In this document: in pieces, positions 30,988 through 40,192 of the stretch
How positions within the stretch are numbered: position 1 is the stretch's first letter
How the letters are laid out: each line of letters opens with the position of its first letter
DNA from: Limobrevibacterium gyesilva
GTDB lineage: Bacteria > Pseudomonadota > Alphaproteobacteria > Acetobacterales > Acetobacteraceae
Direction of reading: 5' to 3'
NCBI RefSeq assembly: GCF_025989185.1
Contig: NZ_JAPDNT010000007.1
Location: 62,001-126,000, forward strand
Length of the DNA stretch: 64,000 nucleotides
Translations under genes and position numbers: made by a program
The notes under the pieces: generated by a model
What the model saw: only the letters and a program-made list of their open reading frames with translations
What the model was told of the DNA's origin: nothing
The model's database searches: none

Positions 30988-32565
30988 ATGCGCCGTCGCG
31001 ATATCCTGAAATCCGCGCTGGCCGGCTCGGTCGCGCTCGCCGCGCCACGTATCGGCCGTGCCGAGGGCACGCGCCTGCTGAAATTCGTGCCGCATGCCGA
31101 TTTGGCGTCGCTGGATCCGGTCTGGACCACGGCCGATATCACCCGCAACTACTCGCTGGCCGTGTTCGACACGCTCTATGGCATCGACGCGAAGTTCAAC
31201 GTGCAGCCGCAGATGGTCGCCGGGCACACCACCAGCAGCGACGGCAAGCTGTGGGAACTGACCCTGCGCGACGGGCTGACATTCCATGACGGCACGCCGG
31301 TGCTGGGGCGGGACTGTGTCGCCACCATCAAGCGCTTCGCCGTGCGCGAGCCGCTCGGCAGCGTGATGCTGGGCCTGATCGATGAGATCGGCGCGCCGTC
31401 CGACAAGGTGATCCGCATCCGGCTGAAGAAACCCTTCGCCCTGCTGCCCAGTGCGCTGTCGCAGTACCAGAGCGCCATCATGCCGGAGCGGCTGGCGAAG
31501 ACCGATCCGATGACGCAGATCTCCGAAGCGGTCGGCAGCGGCCCGTTCCGCTTCAAGGCGGACGAGCGCATTGCCGGCGCCAAGGTGGTGTTCGAGCGTA
31601 ACCCGGCCTATGTGCCGCGCCCGGACGGCGTGCCGAGCTTCACCGCCGGGCCGAAGATCGCCTATCTCGACCGCGTGGAATGGACGGTGATGCCCGACGC
31701 CGCCACGGCGCAGGGGGCGTTGATGAACAACGAGATCGACTGGTGGGAGAACCCGTCGATCGATCTCATTCCCGCGCTGCGCAAGGACAAGCGGCTGCGC
31801 ATCGAGGTGAAGGACATCACCGGCGAGATCGGCTGCCTGCGCTTCAACCATCTGCTGCCGCCGTTCGACGACGCGGCGGTGCGCCGGGTGGTGCTGGCGG
31901 CGATGAACCAGCGCGACGTGATGGACACGGTGGCCGGCGCAGAGCCGAGCCTGATCAAGACCGATGTCGGCATCTTCGTGCCGGGCACGCCGTACGCCAG
32001 CACCGTGGGCCTGGAGGCCACGCACCAGTACGACGACGTGGACAAGCTGAAGCGGCTGCTCGCGGCCACCAGCTACAAGGGCGAGAAGATCGTCGTGCTG
32101 GCGGCGTCCACGATTCCCACCATCTACGCCGAGGCCCAAGTGGCCGCCGACGTGCTGAAGCGCATCGGCTTCAGCGTCGACTACCAGGCGCTGGACTGGG
32201 CCACGGTGGTGCAGCGCCGCGCCAGCATGGAGCCGGTCGACAAGGGCGGCTGGAACATCTTCTTCACCTATCTCGGCGGCACCGGCAACGTGACGCCGGC
32301 GACCGACATCTCCATCCGCGGCACCGGCAAGAAGGCCTGGTTCGGCTGGCCCACCAGCGAGAAGATGGAAACGCTGCGCGACGCCTGGTTCGACGCGCCG
32401 GACCTGCCGGCCCAGCAGAAGATCACGGCGCAGATGCAGGCGCTGTTCTGGGAGTGGGTGCCGTATGTGCCGCTGGGCATGTACGACCAGCCCACGGCCT
32501 ATCACGGCTACCTGACGGACGTGCGCGACGGCTATCCGCAGTTCTATGGCGTAAGGCGGGTGTGA
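30988..32565 (+). CDS. ABC transporter substrate-binding protein, family 5 (Tat-type signal)
   Basis: A 525-residue periplasmic binding protein of the peptide/opine/nickel class (SBP family 5). The N-terminus MRRRDILKSALAGSVALAAP is a twin-arginine-like signal peptide, followed by LLKFVPHADLASLDPVWTTA and VFDTLYG, then the family's LRDGLTFHDGTPV. A run of seven G's (30974-30980) serves as ribosome site. No permease or ATPase is adjacent; it is a single gene converging on another member of the same subfamily. Ligand unknown. Confidence 0.9.
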   Translation: MRRRDILKSALAGSVALAAPRIGRAEGTRLLKFVPHADLASLDPVWTTADITRNYSLAVFDTLYGIDAKFNVQPQMVAGHTTSSDGKLWELTLRDGLTFHDGTPVLGRDCVATIKRFAVREPLGSVMLGLIDEIGAPSDKVIRIRLKKPFALLPSALSQYQSAIMPERLAKTDPMTQISEAVGSGPFRFKADERIAGAKVVFERNPAYVPRPDGVPSFTAGPKIAYLDRVEWTVMPDAATAQGALMNNEIDWWENPSIDLIPALRKDKRLRIEVKDITGEIGCLRFNHLLPPFDDAAVRRVVLAAMNQRDVMDTVAGAEPSLIKTDVGIFVPGTPYASTVGLEATHQYDDVDKLKRLLAATSYKGEKIVVLAASTIPTIYAEAQVAADVLKRIGFSVDYQALDWATVVQRRASMEPVDKGGWNIFFTYLGGTGNVTPATDISIRGTGKKAWFGWPTSEKMETLRDAWFDAPDLPAQQKITAQMQALFWEWVPYVPLGMYDQPTAYHGYLTDVRDGYPQFYGVRRV

Positions 32566-32584
32566 AGCCGGCCCCGGAGACTCG

Positions 32585-32630
32585 CCTGGAGCCTGACCGG
32601 AGCCGAAAGGCGTTCCGATCGGGCTCCAGG
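32585..32630. terminator. Hairpin between convergent SBP genes
   Basis: CCTGGAGCC (32585-32593) pairs with GGCTCCAGG (32622-32630), with a smaller GC-rich stem around GAAA inside. A T-rich TCTTTGTCTT follows on the plus strand. It sits between the ends of the two convergent binding-protein genes and is a reasonable terminator for the plus-strand gene, though the T tract is imperfect. Confidence 0.5.
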
Positions 32631-32715
32631 TCTTTGTCTTGTCGCGTGATTCACGCCTCCGTGTGATCCCACCTGTGGCGATCACGCTCTCGCGAATCTC
32701 CGGGATCGAACGCCC

Positions 32716-34305
32716 TCAGGCGCGGCGGATGTTCCAGAACAGCGGCATGCCCACGACGCGGTCCTTGAGGTCGCGCCGCATCGCCGTCGAGCGGTAGACG
32801 CAGCCGAGCGGGATGCAGGGCAGTTCGTCCATCGCCACCACCTGGATCTCGCGGGCGATGCGCTTCTGCGCGGCGAGGTCGGTCGCTTCCATCCACTGGT
32901 CGCGCAACGCTTCCAGCCGCGGGGCGGTGGGCCAGCCGAACCAGGCGTCGCGGCCGTTGCCGCGCAGCAGGATATGCGTCGCGGGATTGATGAACCACAG
33001 GCCGGGGAAGGCCCAGCAGCCCACCGACCAGCCGCCCTTGTCCAGCGGCTGCATCGACCGCCGGCGCTGCACCACCGTGCCGGAATCGGTGAGCGCGGCA
33101 TCCAGGTTCAGGCCCAGCCGGCGCAGTAGGTCGGCCGCCACCTGGGTCAGCGCTGCCGTCGTCACCGTATCAGTCGGGCCGATCAGGCGCACCAGCTGGC
33201 CGTCATAGCCGGCCTCTTTCAGCAGGCGCTTGGCCTTGTTCAGGTCGCGCGGGCCCTGCAGCGGCTCCAGCCCGGCATCACTGGCCATGGGGGAGCCGGC
33301 GGGGAACATGCCGGTGCCGGTGGCGAAGTTGTCCGGGTCGGTGCCGGCCGCCGCCATGACGAAATCGGCCTGGTCGATCGCCGGCAGCAGGGCCTGGCGC
33401 ATGGCCTTGCTGTCGAACGGGGGAACCAGCTGGTTCCAGCGCATGACGCAAACGAGCGGCAGCAGGTCCATGCGCGACACCGCGAGGTCGCGCGACCGGC
33501 GCACCAGTTCGAGGATTTCCGCCGGCGGGTCCGAGAACCAGTCCACCTCGCCCTGCTGCAGCGCCGCCGCGGCGGTGGCGGCGTCGGGGATGATCCGCCA
33601 CTCGATGCGGTCGAACTGCGCGACCTTCGGCCCGGCGGTGAGGCCGCTGCCCCCGGCCGGCGTGGGCTGGTAGGCGGCGAAGCGTTCATAGGCGGCGATG
33701 TTGCCGGGGCGGTACTCGTCGCGCTTGAAGCGGAACGGGCCGGAGCCGGTGGTGTCCGTGAGCTGCTTCGACGGGTCGGTGCGCGCCACGCGCTCGGGCA
33801 TGATGAACGGCACCGGCGCGATCGGCTGGGCCAGGGTCTGGATCAGCAGCGGGAAGGGCCGCTTCAGGCGGAAGCGGATGCGCCGGTCGTCCAGCGCCGA
33901 CAACTCGTCGAGCACGCTGTTGAGCGTCTGGCCCATGGGGGCCACCGCCATCCAGCGCTGCAGGCTGGCGACGACGTCGCGGGCGCGGATCGGCTGGCCG
34001 TCGTGGAAGGTCGGGCCGGCGCGCAGGGTGATCGTGCAGATCTTGCCGTCCTGCTCGAAGACATGGCCTTCGGCGAGCTGCGGCTGCGGCTGGTAGGCGC
34101 CGTCGGTGCCGTAGAGCGTGTCGTAGATCAGATAGCCATGGTCGCGCACCACATCGGCGGTGGTCCAGATCGGGTCCAGCACCGTGAGGTCGGAATAAGG
34201 CACGAAGCGCAGTACGCGCTGCCGTTCGGACTGGGCGAGCGCCGGGCGGGCGAGTGCCGCGGTGGCGGCGGCTGCGCCGGTGGCGAGGAAGCTGCGTCGG
34301 TCCAT
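32716..34305 (-). CDS. ABC transporter substrate-binding protein, family 5 (Tat-type signal)
   Basis: A 529-residue binding protein closely related in pattern to the one at 30988: MDRRSFLATGAAAATAALA twin-arginine signal, VLRFVPYSDLTVLDPIWTTA and IYDTLYG, then TLRAGPTFHDGQP. ATG 34305 has GAGGG upstream; an in-frame ATG at 34335 overlaps the peptidase stop (ATGA) and is an alternative. It is the third gene of a minus-strand unit with an M28 peptidase and an alpha/beta hydrolase, again with no permease, so it presumably uses a transporter encoded elsewhere. Confidence 0.9.
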   Translation of the reverse strand: MDRRSFLATGAAAATAALARPALAQSERQRVLRFVPYSDLTVLDPIWTTADVVRDHGYLIYDTLYGTDGAYQPQPQLAEGHVFEQDGKICTITLRAGPTFHDGQPIRARDVVASLQRWMAVAPMGQTLNSVLDELSALDDRRIRFRLKRPFPLLIQTLAQPIAPVPFIMPERVARTDPSKQLTDTTGSGPFRFKRDEYRPGNIAAYERFAAYQPTPAGGSGLTAGPKVAQFDRIEWRIIPDAATAAAALQQGEVDWFSDPPAEILELVRRSRDLAVSRMDLLPLVCVMRWNQLVPPFDSKAMRQALLPAIDQADFVMAAAGTDPDNFATGTGMFPAGSPMASDAGLEPLQGPRDLNKAKRLLKEAGYDGQLVRLIGPTDTVTTAALTQVAADLLRRLGLNLDAALTDSGTVVQRRRSMQPLDKGGWSVGCWAFPGLWFINPATHILLRGNGRDAWFGWPTAPRLEALRDQWMEATDLAAQKRIAREIQVVAMDELPCIPLGCVYRSTAMRRDLKDRVVGMPLFWNIRRA

Positions 34306-34331
34306 GGGTCGGGCCCTCGATGTGATGAAGA

Positions 34332-36074
34332 TCATTCGGCGTCCAGCAGCCGCGTCGCCTCGGCCAGGGCATGGGCGATGCGGTTGCGCTCCCGCTGCAG
34401 GCCGACGCGGGCCATGCGCGCCGCATCGGGCGCCATGGCGGCGAGCCCCAGGGCGGGCGCGAGGCCCGGCAGCAGGCGGGTCGGCACGGCGCGGTCATGC
34501 TCGAACGGGCTGCGCGCCTGGTAGAGCACGGGGTTCAGCAGATGCGCGGCGCGCAGCAGCCGGCGGTTGGCGGCCGAGGTCGTCGCGGAGTCGGTCAGGT
34601 CGGCGGCGCAGGCCTGGAACCGGGCGGCGGTTGCCGCGAAGGCCTGGGCGCTCGTCTCCAGTTCCGCGAGCAAGGCGAGGTCCGGCGCGGCCTCGCGGTA
34701 CTCGCGCAGCGCCGCCAGCATGTCGCCGGCAGTGGCGGCGAGGTCGAGCGGCAGGAGCGGCGCATCGGCCAGCGAGTCGACCATGCGGGCGTGGATCGCG
34801 GTGTCGGCGGCGAGGATGTCGGGGTCGGCCTTGTCCAGCGTGTCCTGGGCAGTGTGCCACCACCAGGCGATGCCGCTGTTCGGCAGATGCGCGGGATCGT
34901 CTTCGGCGAGGAAGCTGCTGACCTGCAGCGAGCTGAGGCCGACGCCCCAGAAGCTCTGGTCGGAGCCGCGATGCGGCCGAGTGGGGTCAACGTAACGGTC
35001 CTGCCGGCTCAGCGTGCGGGCGTTGAACGCCGCTTCCTGCGCCGGCACCGGCTCGGCGAAGGCGGCCAGGGCGGCGGCGGTGAAGCCGGAAACCTCTGCC
35101 ATCTGGTTGCGGGCGCATTTCGTCACCGCGCCGCGCGAGCCGACGATGTCGACGTTGAAATAGGCGATGCCGTTCTCGTGCAGGTCCTGCCAGAACGTGT
35201 CGGCGTACCAGGCGGAGCCGGAGTAGCGGCCATGCGTGTGGCCCGGCCACCAGGCCAGCCGCACGCCGTAGCGGCGGCTGCCGGCACCCGGTGCGAGCAG
35301 CCGCGCGCATTCCAGCAGCAACGCGTTGGCGGTGATGTTGTCGGTGGTGCCGTCGAACCAGGTGCAGTAATGCGAGCCCACCAGCACGAACGGCGCCTCG
35401 CGCCCGGGGATCTCGGCCACCGGCAGGCGGACCTGGCGCCAGCCTTCCTCGGCCTGCGCCACCAGCCGCACGCGCAGGCCGCCGGACGCGGCCAGGGCCT
35501 TCAGCCTCTCGCCGTCCGGCCGGGAGATCGAGGCGACGGCGAGGCGCGGCATCTGCGCCAGTTCTTCGGCCGTGGCCGGCGCGCCCCAGATCGGGGAGAC
35601 CGTCATCTTGTGCCGCTGCGGACCCGAGGAGATGCCGATCAGCCCGACCACGCCGGCGCGCAGGGCGGCGGCGCAGGCGCCGTGTTCCGGGATGTGGTCG
35701 ACCAGCACGATGGCGCCGGCCACGTCGCGCCCGGCATAGTCGGCCGGCCGGCCGCGCCCGACCGCGACCACGGGCGCGGTGACGCCCTCCGGTCCGGTGT
35801 CGCCTGCGAAGGCGACGCCGACCGCTTCGATCTGCTGCGGCGCCGGCGCCAGCACGTGCAGTTCGGTGCGGGTGGGCGCGCCGATATAGGAGTCGAAGAC
35901 ATGTACCTGATGCCGCACGCCGTATTCGGCGAGGCGGGCGGTGAGGTAGGCGCAGGCCGCCGCCTCCGCCGCCGAGCCCGGAACCTTCTCGCCGAGGGCG
36001 CTGAGATGGGCGACGGTGGCGGCCAGCGCGTCGCGCGAAACCTCCGGGCGGAAGGCGGAGAGGAAGGGCGGCAT
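34332..36074 (-). CDS. M28 family peptidase with PA-like domain, variant active site
   Basis: A 580-residue zinc-peptidase-like protein. A PA-like segment (about 95-215) is inserted before the M28 catalytic domain. Metal-ligand positions are visible: H235 in GSHYCTWFDG, D245 in DGTTDNITAN, D309 in YFNVDIVG, and a C-terminal HTAQDTLDK. Where classical M28 enzymes have the Glu-Glu pair before G-GS, this one reads WWPGHTHGRYSGSAWY (276-290), so the catalytic Glu is replaced by a His-containing motif. No clear signal peptide. ATG 36074 is used; a GTG at 36101 would overlap the upstream gene. Confidence 0.82.
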   Translation of the reverse strand: MPPFLSAFRPEVSRDALAATVAHLSALGEKVPGSAAEAAACAYLTARLAEYGVRHQVHVFDSYIGAPTRTELHVLAPAPQQIEAVGVAFAGDTGPEGVTAPVVAVGRGRPADYAGRDVAGAIVLVDHIPEHGACAAALRAGVVGLIGISSGPQRHKMTVSPIWGAPATAEELAQMPRLAVASISRPDGERLKALAASGGLRVRLVAQAEEGWRQVRLPVAEIPGREAPFVLVGSHYCTWFDGTTDNITANALLLECARLLAPGAGSRRYGVRLAWWPGHTHGRYSGSAWYADTFWQDLHENGIAYFNVDIVGSRGAVTKCARNQMAEVSGFTAAALAAFAEPVPAQEAAFNARTLSRQDRYVDPTRPHRGSDQSFWGVGLSSLQVSSFLAEDDPAHLPNSGIAWWWHTAQDTLDKADPDILAADTAIHARMVDSLADAPLLPLDLAATAGDMLAALREYREAAPDLALLAELETSAQAFAATAARFQACAADLTDSATTSAANRRLLRAAHLLNPVLYQARSPFEHDRAVPTRLLPGLAPALGLAAMAPDAARMARVGLQRERNRIAHALAEATRLLDAE

Positions 36075-36076
36075 CG

Positions 36077-36934
36077 TCAGGCGCCGCCGCGCCGGGCGCA
36101 CAGGACGTCGAGGAAGAAGTCCTGGACGTTGGGAAGCACCTTAGTGCCGTCATGCGGGACGTTGGGCACGATATCCTGGCGGACCTGGATGCCGTGCGCC
36201 TCGAAATTGCGCCGCAGCGCGGTGTTGCGTTCGATGCGGGTGCGGCCGGTGGCGTTGATGCCGTCCATGTAGTTGCGGCTGCCGGGCTGGTAGTCGATCT
36301 CCCAGGTCTCGATGTCGGCGGCGCCGACGACCATCTGCACCGGCACCTGCCGCATCGCCGCCAGGTCGAGCGCGGTGCCGAACAGCGCTTCGAGGTTGCG
36401 GGTGCCGACCCAGTAGTCGCGGGTGTCGTCGATCAGCGTGACCGCGCCGGGCGCGCCGATCGACACGGCGCACAGCCGCTGCGGATGCAGGTAGAAGAAC
36501 CGGTGCACGAAATGCCCGCCGCCGGAGAAGCCGAACAGCATGAACGGGCCGAAGGCGTGGCCGAGCCGCGCGCCGGCTTCCTCGATCATGGCCAGCAGGA
36601 CGTGGTCGTAGCGGATGTCGCCTTCGCGGATGTACTTGAAGCCGTCCGCGTTGTCGTCGCCGCAGACGCCCACGGGGAACAGCGGCGCCAGCACGACGCA
36701 TTTGTTGTAGCGGGCGAAGGCCGAGAAGCCGTCGCGATAGGCGGTCATGGTGCGCCCGGTGCCATGCACGGCGACGATGAGCGTGTGCCCGGCGGGGTCG
36801 GCGTCGAAGCCGGGGGGCACGTACATGCAGTAGGAGAAGCGGGGGTCCTTGCGGCAGGCGTACACGACGGTCGGGCCGCGCTGGTACATCTGCTTGCGCC
36901 GGTCGGCGGCGGCGGTCGTGGTTTGTGGCAGCAT
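36077..36934 (-). CDS. Alpha/beta hydrolase, PHB-depolymerase/esterase-like
   Basis: A 285-residue serine hydrolase with the nucleophile elbow GFSGGGHFV, an oxyanion-region VAVHGTGRTM and PLFPVGVCGDDNADGFKYI, resembling depolymerase-type alpha/beta hydrolases that attack short polyesters or peptides. No signal peptide is evident, so it is likely cytoplasmic. ATG 36934 is chosen because the longer GTG start (37000) would place the candidate operator 36978-36989 inside the gene. First gene of the hydrolase-peptidase-binding protein unit, divergent from a GntR regulator. Confidence 0.78.
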   Translation of the reverse strand: MLPQTTTAAADRRKQMYQRGPTVVYACRKDPRFSYCMYVPPGFDADPAGHTLIVAVHGTGRTMTAYRDGFSAFARYNKCVVLAPLFPVGVCGDDNADGFKYIREGDIRYDHVLLAMIEEAGARLGHAFGPFMLFGFSGGGHFVHRFFYLHPQRLCAVSIGAPGAVTLIDDTRDYWVGTRNLEALFGTALDLAAMRQVPVQMVVGAADIETWEIDYQPGSRNYMDGINATGRTRIERNTALRRNFEAHGIQVRQDIVPNVPHDGTKVLPNVQDFFLDVLCARRGGA

Positions 36935-36973
36935 GGCGCGATCCCGGATAATCTGGCTGGCGTCTGAAGGTGC

Positions 36974-36989
36974 TAATATTGGTACCAAT
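36974..36989. promoter_or_regulatory. GntR operator candidate with overlapping -10 box
   Basis: ATTGGTACCAAT (36978-36989) is a perfect 12-bp palindrome with the TGGT...ACCA half-sites typical of FadR/FCD-type GntR operators. It lies 43 bases from the hydrolase start and 28 from the regulator start. TAATAT at 36974-36979 could be the -10 box of the regulator, overlapped by the operator, which fits autorepression. No experimental support. Confidence 0.55.
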
Positions 36990-37017
36990 TTGTGTGCCAC
37001 CGCAAGCGAGCGAACGT

Positions 37018-37692
37018 ATGGAGAGTGACCAAGCCCTGCCGGCCGGGTGCGCCGGCGATGCGATGTCCGGGCCGACGCGTTCGCACAGCGTCGCCGAGCG
37101 GATCGCCCAGGACATCCAGGCCGGAGCGCTGCCGCCCGGCGCCTGGCTGAAGCAGATCGACCTGGAGCGGCGCTATGGCTGCAGCCGCGGCGACGTGCGC
37201 CGGGCGCTGGACGAGCTGGTGGCCAAGCGGCTGGTCCAGCACGTGCCCAATCGCGGCCACCACGTGTTCGAGCTGGACCCGCAGCGGCTCGCGCAGCTCG
37301 GGCAGCTTCGCGCCATCCTGGAGGCGGCGGCGGCCGACCTCAGCTACGACAAGGCGGACGCCGCGGCGCTGCAGCGGCTGGAGGCGCTGGCGGCGCGGTT
37401 CGAGGCGGCGGTGCGCGACGGCACGCTGCTGGAGCAGCATGCGGCCAACATCGCCTTCCACATGGCGCTGCTGGAGCTGTGTCCGAATCCGGAGCTGGCC
37501 GCGATGATCCGGGAGACGCGCAACCGCGTGCCGTCGGCGCTGCTGTCGCAATGGCCGACGCGGGGCTGGATCGAGCAGTCCATCCGCGACCACGCCGACA
37601 TGATCGCGGCCCTGCGCGCCTGCGACCGCGACGCGCTGCGCCGGGTGGTGGTGGGGCATATGCGGGAAGGGCGGCGGCCCGGGGCCGGCTGA
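37018..37692 (+). CDS. GntR family transcriptional regulator, FCD domain
   Basis: A 224-residue DNA-binding protein. The winged helix (about 25-90) shows VAERIAQDIQAGALPPGAWL, ERRYGCSRGDVRRALDEL and VQHVPNRGHHVFELD; the C-terminal FCD domain (about 95-215) contains NIAFHMALLELCPNPEL and SIRDHADMIAALRACD, with the histidines and acids that usually bind metal or a carboxylate ligand. It is divergent from the hydrolase-peptidase-binding protein unit and probably controls it and itself via the palindrome in between. ATG 37018 is preferred; ATG 37063 is also possible. Confidence 0.88.
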   Translation: MESDQALPAGCAGDAMSGPTRSHSVAERIAQDIQAGALPPGAWLKQIDLERRYGCSRGDVRRALDELVAKRLVQHVPNRGHHVFELDPQRLAQLGQLRAILEAAAADLSYDKADAAALQRLEALAARFEAAVRDGTLLEQHAANIAFHMALLELCPNPELAAMIRETRNRVPSALLSQWPTRGWIEQSIRDHADMIAALRACDRDALRRVVVGHMREGRRPGAG

Positions 37693-37726
37693 GCGCCGCC
37701 GCCGGCCGCCGCGCTCTCCCGGAGGC

Positions 37727-37942
37727 TCAGCAGCAGCCCCTGAACCGGCCCTTGCCGATGGCGTAGCGGGCGGCCTGGCGCTCGCGGAAGAACTCCTCGT
37801 AGGTCATGACCGGCTGGTCGGGATGGAAGGTCTGCCGATGCGTGACATAGGTCGGGTAGTCGGGAATGCCGACCATGAGGCGCGCGGTCTTCGCCACGAC
37901 CTCGCAGACCAGGCGGGCACGCGCCATTGCCATCTCAGTCAT
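37727..37942 (-). CDS. YbdD/YjiX family small protein
   Basis: A 71-residue protein with [34 protein letters not shown] and a C-terminal GCC, characteristic of YbdD/YjiX. These are encoded next to cstA/yjiY pyruvate or peptide transporters and are thought to support their activity. It overlaps the end of cstA by 8 bases on the same strand, so the two are co-translated. Confidence 0.93.
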   Translation of the reverse strand: MTEMAMARARLVCEVVAKTARLMVGIPDYPTYVTHRQTFHPDQPVMTYEEFFRERQAARYAIGKGRFRGCC

Positions 37943-40001
37943 TGCTGCCTCCTGCCAGGACGCCGGCGCCGCCGACCTCGATGGCCGTGATCTTCGGGTT
38001 GCCGAGGGCTTTCCAGCTGGTGATCAGGCCGTAGACCACGGTCGCCACAACGATGGCGACGAACAGGGCGGCCAGGGTGGCGTCGACATAGTCGTTGAAG
38101 ATGATCCGGTTCATCTCCGCCAGCGATTTCGCGGGCGCCTGCACCTTTCCGGCCGCCACGGCGTCGCCGAGCAGGCGTGCGTGGCTGACGAAGCCGACCG
38201 CCGGATCGGGGCTGAACACTTTCTGCAGGCCGGCGGTGACGGTGCAGACCACGAGCCAGGCGGTCGGCACGACCGTCACCCAGGCGTAGCGCTGGCGCTT
38301 CATCTTGAACAGCACGACGGTGCACAGGGTCAGCGCGATGGCGGCCAGCATCTGGTTGGCGGTGCCGAACAGCGGCCACAGGGTCCAGATGCCGCCCAGC
38401 GGGTCGATGACGCCCTGGTAGAGGAAATAGCCCCACAAGGCGCAGGACAGGGCCGAACCGATGATGTTGTTGGCCCAGGACTCGGTTGCCTTGAACGCCG
38501 GGACCACGTTGCCGACCAGGTCCTGGATCATGAAGCGGCAGACGCGCGTGCCGGCGTCGACGGTGGTGAGGATGAACAGCGCCTCGAACAGGATGGCGAA
38601 GTGGTACCAGATTCCCATCAGCACGCGGCCGCCCAGGAACTCGGACAGGATGCTCGCCATGCCCACCGCCAGCGTGGGGGCGCCGCCAGTGCGCGACATG
38701 ATGCTGGTCTCGCCCACGTCACGGGCGATCTGGGTCAGCATGTCCGGCGTCACGGCGAAGCCCCAGCCGGTGATCACCTGCGCCGCCTGCGCGGGGTCGG
38801 TGCCGATCAGGCCGGCCGAGCTGTTCATGGCGAAGTAGACGCCGGGATGGATCACGCTGGCGCTGATGATCGCCATCATCGCGACGAAGGACTCCGTCAG
38901 CATGCCGCCATAGCCGATGAAGCAGATCTGGTCCTCGTTCTCGATCATCTTCGGCGTGGTGCCGGACGAAATGAGCGAGTGCCAGCCGGACACCGCACCG
39001 CAGGCGATGGTGATGAACAGGAACGGGAACACGCTGCCGGCCCATACCGGTCCGGTGCCGTCGATGAAACGCGTCACCGCGCTCATCTGCATGTCGGGGC
39101 GCACCACGATGATGCCGATCGCCAGCAGCAGGATCGTGCCCACCTTGAGGAAGGTCGACAGGTAGTCCCGCGGCGCCAGCAGCAGCCACACCGGCAGCAC
39201 CGAGGCGACGAAGCCGTAGCCGATGATGAGCAGCGCCAGCATGTCGCCAGGCAGGTTGAACCACGCCGCGAGCGCCGGGGTTTCGGAGACGGTGCGGCCA
39301 TAGATCAGGGCCAGCAGCAGCAGCACCGCGCCGATGGCGGACATCTCGCCGATGCGGCCGGGCCGGAGGAAGCGCACATAGATGCCCATCAGCAAGGCGA
39401 TCGGGATGGTGGCGAAGACGGCGAAGGTGCCCCACGGGCTGCCCACCAGCGCCTTGACGACGACGAGGGCGAGCACGGCCAGGATGATGACGCAGATGAG
39501 CAGCACGCCGATGCCGGCGATGGCGCCGGCGGCCGGGCCCATCTCGGAGCGGATCATGTCGCCAAGCGAGCGGCCGTCGCGCCGTGTCGAGAGGAACAGC
39601 ACGGTCATGTCCTGGACCGCGCCGGCGAACACGGCGCCGGCGAGGATCCAGAGCGTGCCGGGCAGATAGCCCATCTGTGCGGCGAGCACCGGGCCGACCA
39701 GGGGACCGGCGCCGGCGATGGCCGCGAAATGGTGGCCGAACAGCACGTAGCGGTTGGTCGGCACGTAATCGAGGCCGTCGTTGTGGCGGTAGGCGGGCGT
39801 CTGCCGGGTCCGGTCGATGGCGAATACCTTGCCGACGATGTAGAGCGCATAGAACCGGTAGGCGATGAAGTAGATGCAGGCGGATGCGATGACGAGCCAG
39901 GCGGCGTTGACCGGCTCGCCGCGGCTCAGTGCCACGATGCCGAAAGCGATCGCGCCAAGCACGGCCAGCCCGGCCCACATCAGCTTTGCTTGCAGCGTCA
40001 T
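37935..40001 (-). CDS. cstA: Carbon starvation protein CstA (pyruvate/peptide transporter)
   Basis: A 688-residue inner-membrane protein with about 16-18 helices. CstA landmarks: [24 protein letters not shown] with [13 protein letters not shown] upstream, [21 protein letters not shown] and [11 protein letters not shown]. CstA-family transporters import pyruvate and possibly peptides when carbon is scarce. GGAG lies just before the ATG. The C-terminus carries a ~45-residue tail after the last helix. Upstream (40002-40192) TGTTAACA occurs at 40121-40128. Confidence 0.95.
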   Translation of the reverse strand: MTLQAKLMWAGLAVLGAIAFGIVALSRGEPVNAAWLVIASACIYFIAYRFYALYIVGKVFAIDRTRQTPAYRHNDGLDYVPTNRYVLFGHHFAAIAGAGPLVGPVLAAQMGYLPGTLWILAGAVFAGAVQDMTVLFLSTRRDGRSLGDMIRSEMGPAAGAIAGIGVLLICVIILAVLALVVVKALVGSPWGTFAVFATIPIALLMGIYVRFLRPGRIGEMSAIGAVLLLLALIYGRTVSETPALAAWFNLPGDMLALLIIGYGFVASVLPVWLLLAPRDYLSTFLKVGTILLLAIGIIVVRPDMQMSAVTRFIDGTGPVWAGSVFPFLFITIACGAVSGWHSLISSGTTPKMIENEDQICFIGYGGMLTESFVAMMAIISASVIHPGVYFAMNSSAGLIGTDPAQAAQVITGWGFAVTPDMLTQIARDVGETSIMSRTGGAPTLAVGMASILSEFLGGRVLMGIWYHFAILFEALFILTTVDAGTRVCRFMIQDLVGNVVPAFKATESWANNIIGSALSCALWGYFLYQGVIDPLGGIWTLWPLFGTANQMLAAIALTLCTVVLFKMKRQRYAWVTVVPTAWLVVCTVTAGLQKVFSPDPAVGFVSHARLLGDAVAAGKVQAPAKSLAEMNRIIFNDYVDATLAALFVAIVVATVVYGLITSWKALGNPKITAIEVGGAGVLAGGSND

Positions 40002-40192
40002 TGCTTCGCTCCCATGAACCGCACCCGCGTTACTGGCTCACGTCAGCACCGGGACGGCCTGTTCGACCCCGACCCAGTATCACCCGTTCATCATGGGGAT
40101 ACGTCGTCCGTTCGCAATGATGTTAACACAGCTGGTCGACAGAATTCCGCAAATCCGTGGCCGTGCCCGGCGCTGGGGGGCGAAGGTGGCCG

